The notes under the pieces are model-generated. The model made no database searches. It was not told the DNA's origin and saw only the letters and a list, made by a program, of their open reading frames with translations. 64,000 bases of DNA from Lamellibrachia satsuma (lineage: Eukaryota; Annelida; Polychaeta; Sabellida; Siboglinidae): positions 5,842,501 to 5,906,500 of the forward strand of contig BSQZ01000036.1 of NCBI GenBank assembly GCA_033239005.1, read 5' to 3'. How positions within the stretch are numbered: position 1 is the stretch's first letter; each line of letters begins with the position of its first letter. The position numbers and the translations under genes were made by a program. This document shows, one piece after another, positions 25,301 to 35,304 of the stretch.

Positions 25301-28291
25301 TACATGGGTTGTAATTGAGTATGTGTTTGTAGGATCAAGATACATGGGTTGTAATTGAGTATGTGTTTGTAGGATCAAGATACATGGGTTGTAATTGAGT
25401 ATGTGTTTGTAGGATCAAGATACATGGGTTGTAATTGAGTAAGTGTTTGTAGGATCAAGATACATGGGTTGTAATTGAGTATGTGTTTGTAGGATCAAGA
25501 TACATGGGTTGTAATTGAGTGTGTTTGTAGGATCAAGATAGGGGAGAAGCAGTACATGGACGCGTTCAACGAGGAGCTGGATGCCTTCAAGGAGCGCATC
25601 CAGACACGGGCCGAGGCACGAATAGAGGCAGCCATGAAGGAAGTGGAGGAGGTATGACAGGGTTGTACACCATGTGGAGCCACTGAAACCAGCTTTATGA
25701 GAGGAAGAACATCCAAGGGCTTGTTTTTTTTTGTTGCTCGTAGAAAGGGTTCAATTACAGATGTACTAATTAGGCATCAGTTACAATATATTACAATTAA
25801 TTATTACTCATCCACTCTGTGGAGCCACTTGTTATATACGGTTGTCATGGCGAATGAAGTAGTAGGTGCAGTCATTGATTATTGCTCAATATAATTTTAT
25901 GGAGATTTTCATGGTTTTTAATATGGATTATCAAAATCTACGCTGGCTGCAATGGTGGACATCATTACTTCAACTGGCGATTTACCGCCTGTTGAAGTAA
26001 TGCCAAATCTTTGTTGGATGTTGATGATCGAAACAATGATAATGTTAGCGAACTTAGTGGCCGAGTATTTTCAGTTGCTACTTGGATGTCAGTGATGATG
26101 AAAGTGATGATGTAAACCCTGAGGATGAGCTGTGCACTGTACTATCAATGCTGAATGATGCGTCGTTGCCGGAGTTTGATTTTTGTAAAAAGTAAAAGGT
26201 GTCGGTGAATCCGTCAACGTGCAAATGAATTGAATTGATTGGAATCGGTCCAGTAGCGATGGATGTGTTAGCAAATATACAAATAAATACTTCTGTCATA
26301 TACGTATAAAATACAGATTAATAACTTGTTTTTCACTTTCTTATACTCCATAAAATGTACTTAATATTGTATGTTATATCATAGTACACTCCTGTAGCAT
26401 GATCAACAGTAGTTTACATTAAATATGTACATTGGTGTACAACTGTTTAGCAACTGCAAAAACATTGAAATCGTGGCAGCCATCTTGGATTGCTGGTTAC
26501 CATGGCGATGAAATATAAAATGATATGGCTCATTTTACTCGCTGATTATTGTACTTTCAGAATATATATAATATTCCTGTTCATAAAATGCATTTTTGTT
26601 GCTCAAATTTTGACTTGAAATGATGCAGTTGGTTTTTTTGCATATTCACTGGGAATGCAGGCAGTAGCCAGTGTTCACAGCAGATCAGGGCTGTAGTACT
26701 GAAACAGAAATTATGATAGCCAAAATTTTTTGACAAGATTGCAATCCAAAGCAAACAACCCAAATGGCAAGTGGACAAGGAAACCATTGGCTTATCGAGA
26801 GTCCAACAATTTTTCATTTGTGTGTAACCTGCCTCCTGAGATATTTTTGTTTTGTTTTTAAGCATTATCACACTGCTAGCATTTACAGAATCTGTAGATA
26901 ATTTGTTCCATTCATTTATTGTCCTCAATGACTATTTTCTAATATCCAATCTACACAGATCCTTCACTAATTTTACCTCGTCCTAGTTCTACCATATTTC
27001 TCAATATTTTCATCCATTCAATTTCTTAAAAGCTTAAATATGATCACCTCTTAACCTCCTTGTCTCTAGTGTTGTTAAACCACATTCTTAACTTAGTTTA
27101 TATTTTGTGTTTTCCTAGGGCTACTTCAGCCTTCAATGAAACCTGTCTAAACTATGAATATATTTAAATTTGGACGTGGCAAACCCATCACGTTTTATTT
27201 CACCTGAACTGTGTTGTTCCATTTGATACACTGTTGATGTTTACTGACCAGGCTTTGTGTTTCCCGTCTTCCCAGGAGGAGCGGAAGAAACGGCTTGGTC
27301 CCGGCGGTCTCGACCCGGTCGAGGTATTCGAGTCGCTACCCAAGGTGAGATATGGAGACATCGTAACCAGTGAACATAAGCATCGGAATCGAGGGGGCCC
27401 CAATATTTTTCATGGATATATGTTAAGTATATGATGGCCCCTCCAATATACTTGCAGAAACCAACGTCAGTCCCCCAATATTCAACAGCTTCTGATGCTT
27501 ATGATAAAGTACAATAGTACAATAAATAAAATTATATTAATTGTGTTCACCCAGAGATGAAGCAAATGTTGGAACTAGGGCTTTCTTGATTGCTACACCA
27601 ACTCTTTGGAATTCCTCCCTGTTGTTAGATCAGTAGGAAATAATACAATTTCACTGTCATCTGAAGAGTTACCTTTGAAACCGTTCCTTCGCTCTCTAGC
27701 TCCAGTCTTTTCATCCATTTGTTGACAACTTTTACGGTGTGTATATATTTTGAGATTTCCGGATGCTTTTGTTTTGACGCGTCTGTGAACTTGGATTTCT
27801 GAGGATTTGGGCACAACAGAAGTGTTCACGTTATTTTTATTGTAACTAATAAAGCAAAATTTTACGTAATAACTACAAAGAATAATTTGATTGCTCGTAG
27901 AAAGGGTAATAGCCAGGTGGACTTTGAAAAAATAAAACAGACGACCCAGCCCTGAGACCGTATATGAACCTCTGACAGTTTGGTGCCCGAGATAGAAAGC
28001 GTGTAGGAGTGGCATAACATAGAAACCTACATACAGTGGATTATAATAAGATGTGTTCAATGTGTTCAGGTGATGCAGGAGTGTTTTGAGGAGAAGGACA
28101 TTGCCAAGCTGCAGAAGGTGATTGAGGAGATGGAGAAGGGGCAGGCAGAGTACCACATGAGGCGGTGTGTCAGCTCTGGGCTGTGGGTGCCCGAAGCCAA
28201 CAAGGGGGTAGAGAAAAAGGAGGAGGAGTCAGAGGAGGAGTATGAGGATGCACCGGATGGGGAGACGAAGCCAGTTGAGGCAGAGAACTAA
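16289..28291 (+). CDS. CDC37: Hsp90 co-chaperone CDC37, 11 coding exons
   Basis: Joined exons: 16289-16327, 20865-20998, 21338-21392, 22035-22139, 22802-22852, 23632-23697, 24489-24647, 24818-24933, 25531-25651, 27276-27344, 28070-28291. All junctions are GT-AG and keep phase, giving 1137 nt and 378 residues, the length of human CDC37 as I recall it. CDC37 recruits protein kinases to Hsp90 in the cytosol and slows the Hsp90 ATPase. Visible hallmarks are the N-terminal [15 protein letters not shown] with the CK2 serine (Ser15), [20 protein letters not shown], a coiled coil (residues about 35-125), the Hsp90-binding block [16 protein letters not shown] and [20 protein letters not shown] (about 155-203), [14 protein letters not shown], and [20 protein letters not shown] (285-304). 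The C-terminus is acidic ([11 protein letters not shown]). The gene looks intact. Oddities are a seven-fold repeated exon 9 acceptor and a minisatellite starting just after the stop. Confidence 0.97.
16756..19010 (-). pseudogene. CR1/L2-like LINE, 5' truncated and frameshifted
   Basis: Read on the minus strand from about 19,000. A fragment of the AP-type endonuclease end comes first ([12 protein letters not shown], with the SDH motif). Next are the RT N-terminus ([20 protein letters not shown]), motif A ([13 protein letters not shown], about 17,845), [19 protein letters not shown] (about 17,640-17,700) and the catalytic FADD ([10 protein letters not shown], about 17,590). A connecting C-terminal region ends in [18 protein letters not shown]. 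Frames are broken near 17,010, 17,835-18,090 and 18,610. The 3' end on the minus strand is a tatg-type simple repeat (16,756-16,780). It is inactive as it stands and lies inside CDC37 intron 1 in opposite orientation. Confidence 0.88.
19033..19175. repeat. 30/39-bp minisatellite, about 4 units
   Basis: Units of ccacctgtacctcatcagtc plus acatgttgtgcttgttgtg. The first unit is shorter by about 9 bp. It directly adjoins the 5' end of the LINE. Confidence 0.9.
19246..20217. mobile_element. Candidate DNA element with weak terminal inverted repeats
   Basis: The left end tattgctataggtccgga and the reverse complement of the right end tatagctattggtctgg agree at most positions. No transposase and no clear target duplication were seen. 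Confidence 0.25.
20600..20695 (-). mobile_element. tRNA-derived SINE head
   Basis: On the minus strand an A-box-like tagctcaatggttatcat is followed by a B-box-like ggtttgaaccc at tRNA-like spacing. Arms do not form an acceptor stem. Confidence 0.5.
20865..20998 (+). CDS. CDC37: CDC37 exon 2
   Basis: Residues 14-57 plus two bases of codon 58. Contains the CK2 site ISDDEDD and the conserved [16 protein letters not shown] kinase-binding region. Acceptor tttgtttag, donor gtaagc. Confidence 0.96.
21338..21392 (+). CDS. CDC37: CDC37 exon 3
   Basis: Residues 58-76 ([19 protein letters not shown]), coiled coil. The acceptor gcttcag completes the split Lys codon. Donor gtaatg. Confidence 0.93.
22035..22139 (+). 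CDS. CDC37: CDC37 exon 4
   Basis: Residues 77-111, charged coiled coil ending EEELLKKDK. Acceptor ctgttgtag, donor gtgggt. The acceptor after tag is chosen because it alone keeps the frame. Confidence 0.92.
22150..22560 (-). pseudogene. LINE C-terminal remnant in CDC37 intron 4
   Basis: The minus strand reads [20 protein letters not shown] and, in another segment, [20 protein letters not shown]. This is the arginine-rich end typical of LINE proteins, with stops. It begins about 10 bp after the exon 4 donor. Confidence 0.6.
22802..22852 (+). CDS. CDC37: CDC37 exon 5
   Basis: Residues 112-128 ([17 protein letters not shown]), matching the conserved PWNxDTL block. Acceptor ccgttttcag, donor gtgggt. 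Confidence 0.95.
23632..23697 (+). CDS. CDC37: CDC37 exon 6
   Basis: Residues 129-150 ([18 protein letters not shown] and LEKQ). Acceptor tgtttctag, donor gtttgt. Confidence 0.92.
24489..24647 (+). CDS. CDC37: CDC37 exon 7
   Basis: Residues 151-203, the most conserved exon. It contains [14 protein letters not shown] and [20 protein letters not shown], the Hsp90 contact region. Acceptor gttgtag, donor gtacgt. Confidence 0.97.
24818..24933 (+). CDS. CDC37: CDC37 exon 8
   Basis: Residues 204-241 plus two bases of codon 242 ([20 protein letters not shown]). Acceptor gttttcag, donor gttagt. Confidence 0.96.
25261..25530 (+). repeat. 40-bp minisatellite duplicating the exon 9 splice acceptor
   Basis: Seven units of tacatgggttgtaattgagt plus atgtgtttgtaggatcaaga. 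Each unit carries the acceptor tgtttgtag and the first ten bases of exon 9. The last unit lacks two bases (gagtgtg for gagtatgtg) and supplies the productive acceptor at 25,530. Upstream acceptor AGs end at 25,292, 25,332, 25,372, 25,412, 25,452 and 25,492. Confidence 0.97.
25531..25651 (+). CDS. CDC37: CDC37 exon 9
   Basis: Residues 242-282 ([20 protein letters not shown] onward, ending AAMKEVEE). This acceptor is taken because all six upstream copies of the acceptor lead to the codons ATC AAG ATA CAT GGG TTG TAA, a stop. Donor gtatga. Confidence 0.96.
25652..27275 (+). other. CDC37 intron 9
   Basis: 1.6 kb, containing a LINE fragment (26.7-27.1 kb) and otherwise no recognised feature. Confidence 0.85.
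26733..27095 (-). pseudogene. CR1/L2-like LINE 3' fragment
   Basis: Minus-strand residues [17 protein letters not shown] and [16 protein letters not shown] match the LINE copies at 56.8 and 62.6 kb. The region to 27,095 keeps traces of the upstream RT connection (LRRLRGDH-like). Confidence 0.75.
27276..27344 (+). CDS. CDC37: CDC37 exon 10
   Basis: Residues 283-305 ([20 protein letters not shown] and P, K), nearly identical to the vertebrate block. Acceptor gtcttcccag, donor gtgaga. Confidence 0.97.
27345..28069 (+). other. CDC37 intron 10
   Basis: 725 bp. The block 27,894-27,960 shares tgctcgtagaaagggt with 25,736-25,752. No coding exon was recognised. Confidence 0.7.
28070..28291 (+). CDS. 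CDC37: CDC37 exon 11 (terminal)
   Basis: Residues 306-378 and the TAA stop at 28,289-28,291. Contains [34 protein letters not shown] and an acidic tail. Acceptor gtgttcag. Confidence 0.97.
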   Translation: MMQECFEEKDIAKLQKVIEEMEKGQAEYHMRRCVSSGLWVPEANKGVEKKEEESEEEYEDAPDGETKPVEAEN

Positions 28292-28295
28292 GTCT

Positions 28296-29555
28296 GAATG
28301 GACCAATGTTTATTGTATGTGTCTCGATTTGAATGTACCAATGTTTATTGGATGTGTCCAAACTTGAATGGACCGATGTTTATTGGATGTGTCCAAACTT
28401 GAATGGACCGATGTTTATTGGATGTGTCCAAACTTGAATGGACTGATGTTTATTGGATGTGTCCAAACTTGAATGGACTGATGGTTATTGGATGTGTCCA
28501 AACTTGAATGGACTGATGTTTATTGGATGTGTCCAAACTTGAATGGACTGATGTTTATTGGATGTGTCCAAACTTGAATGGACCGATGTTTATTGAATGT
28601 GTCCAAACTTGAATGGATTGATGTTTATTGGATGTGTCCAAACTTGAATGGACTGATGGTTATTGGATGTGTCCAAACTTGAATGGACTGATGTTTATTG
28701 CATGTGTCTAAACTTGAATGGGCTGATGTTTATTTGATGTGTTCAAATTTGAATGGATTGGTGTTTGTTGGATGTGTCTAAACTTGAATGGACCGATGTT
28801 TGTTGGATGTGTCCCAATTTGAATGGACTGATGTTTGTTAGATTTGTCTAAACTTGAGTGGACTGATGTTTGTTGGATGTGTCCCAATTTGAATGGACTG
28901 ATGTTTGTTAGATTTGTCTAAACTTGAGTGGACTGATGTTTGTTGGATGTGTCTAAACGTGAATTGACGGGTGTTTATTGCATGTGTCTAAACTTGAATG
29001 GACTGATGTTTACTGGATGTGTCTAAACTTGAATGGACTGATGTTTGTTGGATGTGTCTAAACTTGAATGGACTGATGTTTACATTGGATGTGTCCAAAC
29101 TTGAATGAACTGATGGTTATTGGATGTGTCCAAACTTGAATGGACTGATGGTTATTGGATGTGTCCAAATTTGAATGGACTGATGTTTGTTAGATTTGTC
29201 TAAACTTGAATGGACTGATGTTTGTTGGATGTGTCTAAACGTGAATTGACTGATGTTTGTTGGATGTGTCTAAACTGAATGGACTGATGTTTATTGCATG
29301 TGTCAAAACTTGAATGGACTGATGTTTATTGGATGTGTTTCAATTTGAATGGACTGATGTTTATTGGATGTGTCCAAATTTGAATGGACTGATGTTTGTT
29401 GGATTTGTCTAAACGTGAATTGACGGGTGTTTGTTGGATGTGTCTCAACTTGAATGGACTGATGTTTATTGCATGTGTCAAAACTTGAATGGACTGATGT
29501 TTATTGCATGTGTCAAAACTTGAATGGACTGATGTTTATTGGATGTGATTGATAC
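28296..29555. repeat. 35-bp minisatellite in the CDC37 3' flank, about 35 units
   Basis: Units of gtccaaacttgaatggactg plus atgtttattggatgt start five bases after the stop codon. The array is therefore likely transcribed as 3' untranslated sequence. Further diverged units occur at about 29,725-29,850. Confidence 0.95.
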
Positions 29556-29924
29556 CACCTTCCAATGCATTGGAGTCACTGTACACACATTGACAATGCA
29601 GTAAATGGAAAGCCAATTATTGCAACATTTCATCCAGGGAAAAAAACTAAAAATATACCTTTCCGTTTTTTTATAATCCAAGTGACTCACCAATTTTTTT
29701 TAGATTTTTTTATTTACAAAGCCCATAAATTTGAATGGCCTACTGTTTATTTGATATGCTGAAATTTGAATGGCCTACTGTTTATTGAATATGTTTAAAT
29801 TTGAATGGACTGATGTTTAGTAGACGTTTCTGAATTTAAATAGATTGATGTTTTTTGATGTGTGAAGCCCTTGTTAAAGGTACGTCTGATAATCCCATTA
29901 TATACTGTGTCTGTTCCAACATCT

Positions 29925-30110
29925 TGATCATCCAAATGTGTTTTAATGAATCATAATTTTTACTATCATTTTACAGTTATTTGTTTACGAATAACAACCT
30001 TGCCGTTCAGCAGGGACAGCATAAGAGGCGGACCACAGTGGACGGGTGGAGTATAGAGGATACGTGTAGATACAATCATTAAAAATATAAGCAACTAGCA
30101 AAAAGAGTAT
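29925..30110 (+). repeat. Interspersed repeat, copy 1
   Basis: Contains aatgtgttttaatgaa, gccgttcagca and a gggtggagtatagag block that recur in the same order and orientation at 61,105-61,320. Family not recognised. Confidence 0.6.
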
Positions 30111-30236
30111 ATTTACTTGCTATATGAAATTTTTTTAGTAACATGTAACTGGAGTAAGAATGACATGATCCACCTGTTAGGCAGCCCCCAGTTCAACATG
30201 CAATATGTAAATTTGTATTTTGACTAGCATCGTTCA

Positions 30237-30242
30237 AATAAA
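30237..30242 (+). terminator. Candidate CDC37 polyadenylation signal
   Basis: AATAAA on the plus strand about 1.95 kb after the stop, beyond the minisatellite. I saw no nearer canonical hexamer. Confidence 0.3.
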
Positions 30243-32310
30243 AAGAATTTTAGTTCATCAAAACACGTTTGGGTGGTCAGGATGTTGGAATAGGTGTATA
30301 GTTTATACTGTATAACTTGAATTTATGATGAAAACAAACAGACATTGTACCTATAAAGTATTTTTGCATTTAGGCTTCAGGGCATGCAATGGTTGCTGTG
30401 TCGGTGTCATTGATGTTGCAATCAGTGATGGTGTCACGTCATTGGTGGCATCAGGCTGCAGTCTCAATGTATATTTCGTAAGCGATGTACTGCTAGCAGT
30501 AGATCCTGTAAGGTGTGGGCAATTTAAGTTTGAATGTAGTTAGGGTGGGTGTAAGAGTCTGTGGTATGTGTATGTCTGAACACCATTAGCATCCCTTCAG
30601 CCCTCAATGTGTTTTATTTGTTCCCTGTAAGTGTCCTGTTTAGTGCCTGCTACTGTCAATGAACTCGTAAAGGCCGGTCGGTTTACACAAGTGATTTCTG
30701 CCCTAATTGGTCGGGCAACACTATCACATGACAATGTGCAGCTAATTATTGTGTGTGAGTGCGACCTATTGACTCATGCAAATCCCATCTTGAGCTTTGA
30801 TGAAAGATAACGACAAGTGCCCCAGCTGTCGATTGCTGATTGGCCACTGTGATCGACTGTCGGTGGAATTGGACCCAGCAATTCGAATGACGCAACAGCC
30901 ACCAATTGGGGAAATAATTATTTGTGTAAACTGGCCTTTACATGTTGATAGTTATATGTTGTTAAGACTTATTTGTTGAACTGATTCAAGGTCACGTGTC
31001 ATGGAATGTGTGCTAGGTTCACTTCACTTTCACTGCATTTAATTATGAATTAAATGCAATGCACCAGTAGAACATTTGGCTCTTACAGAAGTCTGTTTAT
31101 AATAAACATGTCTAATGAGATTTATATCCCATCTGCAACAAACTTGTTTTCCCAGTTTATACTATACATATTTTACCATATCTAACTCCTCAACAAAGTT
31201 ATTAGTTAGTAATAGTAGTAATCATGTTTCTGCTGTTAACAGGTATGTACTAAGGTTCAGTATGATCGGTGTACAATGGTTCCTCAACAACCTACTGTTA
31301 ATGGTTGTCATGTTTCTGTGACCTTGACATAACTCTTTGTCAAACACATTGTGTGTCACATTGTCAAGATGTTGTAAATATAAATAATAGAAGGCACATT
31401 TACTTTTGCATAATAAAAACGGCTCTTTATATTGAAGTAGTCTCCTTTGTCAATTAAGGCATCAGGGACGATAATGACTGGTCAGAAATAAGGCATGTGT
31501 CAGTTGCAACATGAATAACAATGATTACCTCAAGGATGGGATTCTAAATAATTATGATGTTGCCAACTTAAAGGTGCTTAATCAATCCAATTTGTTTTTA
31601 GTATCATTTCAAATTAAGTTTGCAAAAAACTAAGCTCATTTGTGCAACTTTTGTATGTAGTTTCTGTGAAATCATCAGACAAACTATTAAATTTATCAAT
31701 TAATCAAGCATTTACTGAAGTGAAAAAATGCTGAAAAATCATGATTTTGTTCCTTGGTGAAATTTCGTAACTTTTTCATGTGATCGCCCATAATCAGCAT
31801 TGACACACACACACAGTGTTTACCATTTTGAATATCAACCATTTTGATCCTTACCAGATCTAACGACTAAAGTCAATTCTTTTGATTTTAATTTTTTTTT
31901 ATTAAATTGACTGTTACATAAAATATTCACACACTACATATTTTGACACCAATGAACCGGATTTGTGATAGGCTAAATCAGTTGAGGAAGCAGTTTTAAC
32001 ATTATATAATTAATGTGGGTTTACAATATCTACATTTGTTTAGAAAACAGCTATACTGTAGTGGTGCCAATTTTGATCATATTTAGAACACGCAGTTAGA
32101 AAGACATATTTTGTATATAATGATGATGATGATGATTGCTCATCGGATAGGAATGATTAGTTTTATGCTACTAAAACAATCCCAAACACCAATGTCACCA
32201 TACCTCCACACCATCCGAGTCACAGCTAAAAACGATCATGATGTAAAGTAAAAATACCTATATAATAAAAGACAAATATATTAGTGTAAACACTTGTCTT
32301 GATATACATA
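30243..32310. other. Intergenic, nothing recognised
   Basis: AT-rich sequence with only short frames. It lies between the convergent CDC37 and 7TM genes. Confidence 0.45.
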
Positions 32311-32620
32311 TACCGTATTCAACCTATTAAACGGACATGCCCTAATTCGCGTCGCCCCTTTTTAATCAGCAGAATCCATAATTATTGTAATATGACTAGT
32401 GTGGAACAATAAAAAGTGTTGCGATCTGGTGTTAACCAATTGGCACCACTTTTCAGTTGTTCTACACTACTCAACAAATGACACCACTAGTGGTAAACAG
32501 TTACATTATTGTCTAGAGGAAAACATTTTTGTGTACGTTTATAAGAACAGATTCCTTGACATTTTTCCATAGCCCAATTTTTTTTAAGCATACTATACGC
32601 TTATTAGGTCGAATACAGTA
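32311..32620 (+). mobile_element. 310-bp MITE, copy 1
   Basis: Ends are inverted: accgtattcaacctattaa at the left and ttattaggtcgaatacagt at the right. The interior contains its own inverted pair around the block cttttcagttgttctacact. The same element in opposite orientation sits at 38,536-38,848. Confidence 0.7.
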
Positions 32621-32819
32621 TTTACTTTTATTGTTTGTACATTATTTTACATTGATTTATGCACACAGAATTCACACTGCATTGAAAGTATTCTTGTAAG
32701 CATTCAATTTAAAACCACAATTGGCCCTCGACAGCCCACTTGTAATGTCGTCTCATAAAGTGGTCTATATTTGAACAACCTACACTGCCAGGTAAACCTG
32801 CTCAATCGACTACTTGCCT

Positions 32820-33250
32820 TAATAGCAGGCATATTAACAAATGCTTTTGAATGCGCATTCAAATGCAGCAATTTTTAGTACATTTGCATGTGTACCCCAA
32901 ATATTTGCATTTTAATGTGACTGCAAACATTTTATTTTTTAAAATGCCAATCAAATGCAGACGTAATTGCTTCAATAATTACAATTGTTAGATTCTGCAC
33001 TTGACACAGTTTTATAGTATACTAGCTTAACACGTTACATGCTGTGTATCTTGCATATCTGCCTGATTATTATTCATCATGAATAAAATCTACATTTACA
33101 AATTTTATGTAAAAAACAAAACATTTGAAATGATTTCAAATGCATTTGCAAATGTGTAACCAAAGCATTTACATTTGATCCTTGATAATGGCATCTGTAT
33201 TTGAATAAATTGAAACATTTGCATTCAAATGCACAGACAAACATTTGTCA
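32820..33250. other. Cluster of palindromic atttgcat / cattcaaatgc motifs
   Basis: At least three ATTTGCAT octamers and several catttgcattcaaatgc-like palindromes fall in about 430 bp. This may be a degraded simple repeat. A POU-factor site cluster is possible but unsupported. Confidence 0.4.
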
Positions 33251-34264
33251 ACAAGCCTGATTAAGTGACCACCTGTAACTGACAACAACAGTCAACTCCT
33301 ACAAATTCACAGAGATCATTTCGTGAGCACATTACGCTTTTTTAAGCCTCACCAAAAAGATACAAGCCAAACCTTTGCACAAACTTGTGACATTCAGCTG
33401 CGAACAGATGTGACTAACAAATGTGACTAACAGTGACACATTAGTCAGACTGTCTTGTCCATTACAACCAGTTGTACGTTATATCAAGGAAGACAATAGT
33501 CAACAGCAATCACATACGTGAAGAGTATCTCCACTGTACACTTCTTTTTTACAGAAGATGGAAATGTATATTGCACGTTTTACCAAGGGCAAATTTATTT
33601 CCAGAAAATCTGAGGGATAATTTTTTGAAAGTGAACCAAATTACATGTCGCACTTATTCAGAATAAGAGCTACAAAACTTGTATTCTTCAGTACTTATGT
33701 ACTCTGTCATAAACAAGTTATAAAGGCGAACTATATGTAAACAATTTCGCAGTATCTATACTAGGCAAGTCTACTGCAAGTTAAAATAAAAAATTACAAC
33801 TTGAAGCAATTTTTAAACCTTTGTCTACACATGATGTACAGCTATGTGAATGAAGCTTAAACGCCCTACATGGTGTAAATATAAGCATGCACCCCGATAA
33901 ACCTCTCTTATCATTGTGAATCTTGGCACTATATCAGGTCCACTATCACATTATACTAGTTTGTGAAACATCCTCTGAGTGGGCTGCTAAAACACACTTA
34001 GTGCTGGACACTAGATATCACATGAAACATTTGTGCCTTCTCTGTAACACAACAGCGTACAAAGCAACAAATTCTTAATAAATAAAGCACAACAATAACG
34101 TTCAAGTGTCCTAGTTTCACCAACATCGAAATATATTAATATACCACATAAAGTCCTTGCTGCTGTTGCTTAAATAATCAGCTTCATCTTGGTAATTCAC
34201 TAACATATATACACATGGCAAAGCGGAATGGGTGAACAGTCCTGCACCATTCTCTACAAAGCTA
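33251..34264. other. Intergenic, nothing recognised
   Basis: No frame with a family motif and no shared repeat was seen. Confidence 0.4.
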
Positions 34265-34585
34265 AGTTCTTATACAGTGCAGTATCCAGTCCTTAAGATA
34301 GCTCAAAGCACCTTACACTTCACCCCCTGCAGACCTGTTCATTCCAACACCAACTCGACTTCTTTGGGAAGCAATCAGCCATGCTGCAAATACTGCGCAA
34401 AGGCTATTCATTCACATATCCACCACTGTCTGTAGGCAGGCTTTCATTTCTACAGCCAAGTTACCTGAAGCAATGTGGGTGAATGGAACTTTGAAACAGC
34501 CACAAGGGTATGTGAACCCTGGTCCTTGTGATTGAGAGTCTGACGTTCTAATCAGCACAATACTGCACTCCGCAGTCTCCACTGT
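34265..34585 (-). mobile_element. tRNA-derived SINE, copy A
   Basis: On the minus strand the head reads gcagtattgtgctgattaga then ccagggttcacataccc, homologous to the head at 241. The tail (agtgcagtatccagtcctta on the plus strand) is shared with 36,625-36,850. Confidence 0.55.
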
Positions 34586-34827
34586 CGTTAGTCCACATGA
34601 CCATGCCAGTATTTTATCTTGACATGGCAGATGACGCTATTTTCATGATGACATTTGATAAGTCACATAATTTCAGTCTTTCTGCGGTCTTGCTACTGTT
34701 CTCTAAGCAAGGAAACTGCATGCGACAACACTTCTCACAACATCATAGTACAGTCATAACGTGACAGTCACGCGAGGAATTCTACCTGGCCAATACAGAC
34801 CCTTGCCATGTCACAGGATCTACAGCA

Positions 34828-34833
34828 TTTATT
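34828..34833 (-). terminator. Candidate polyadenylation signal of the 7TM gene
   Basis: AATAAA on the minus strand, about 255 bp after the stop codon. Confidence 0.4.
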
Positions 34834-35085
34834 CGGTAGAACCATACTTGTACGAGCCACTTCTTGTTCATGTGATCATTTCTGTGGTGCACTATCTTGG
34901 TAAAAAATCACAGCGTAATTGTCAGTGACCTCTACCTGTTATACTACACTGTTGCAGTTTCTCAAGCTGTTTGTCCCACCACTCAAGATGGTGTCCAGGA
35001 GCTATCAGTTCTGGCACCCACGCCTTCCAAATGGGCAGCAAATAATCTATAAGCACACTAGCCTTGGTAAACAGGAACAACCTAT

Positions 35086-35304
35086 TCACACCATCACTGG
35101 TCGGTTACTATTCCTGATATCATAGCCGTAATTTATATCACCGACTTCCTCATTGATAGGGGTCAGGTTTGAAGCTGACCGACGCAATTGACCTGGCAGT
35201 GTTGGTGATTCAGCAACGTCGGGGGTAGTGACTGTCGGATAGTGCATCGCCTTGTAGTGGTTCCGTTGCTGTTCGTAAGGCGGCGAGAACACGGAGGTGC
35301 AGTT
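35086..35304 (-). CDS. 7TM gene exon 11 (terminal)
   Basis: Encodes the cytoplasm-like polar tail (NCTSVFSPPYEQQRNHYKAM onward, ending NSNRPVMV) and the TGA stop. Acceptor ttgcttcag. Confidence 0.85.
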   Translation of the reverse strand, partial: NCTSVFSPPYEQQRNHYKAMHYPTVTTPDVAESPTLPGQLRRSASNLTPINEEVGDINYGYDIRNSNRPVMV

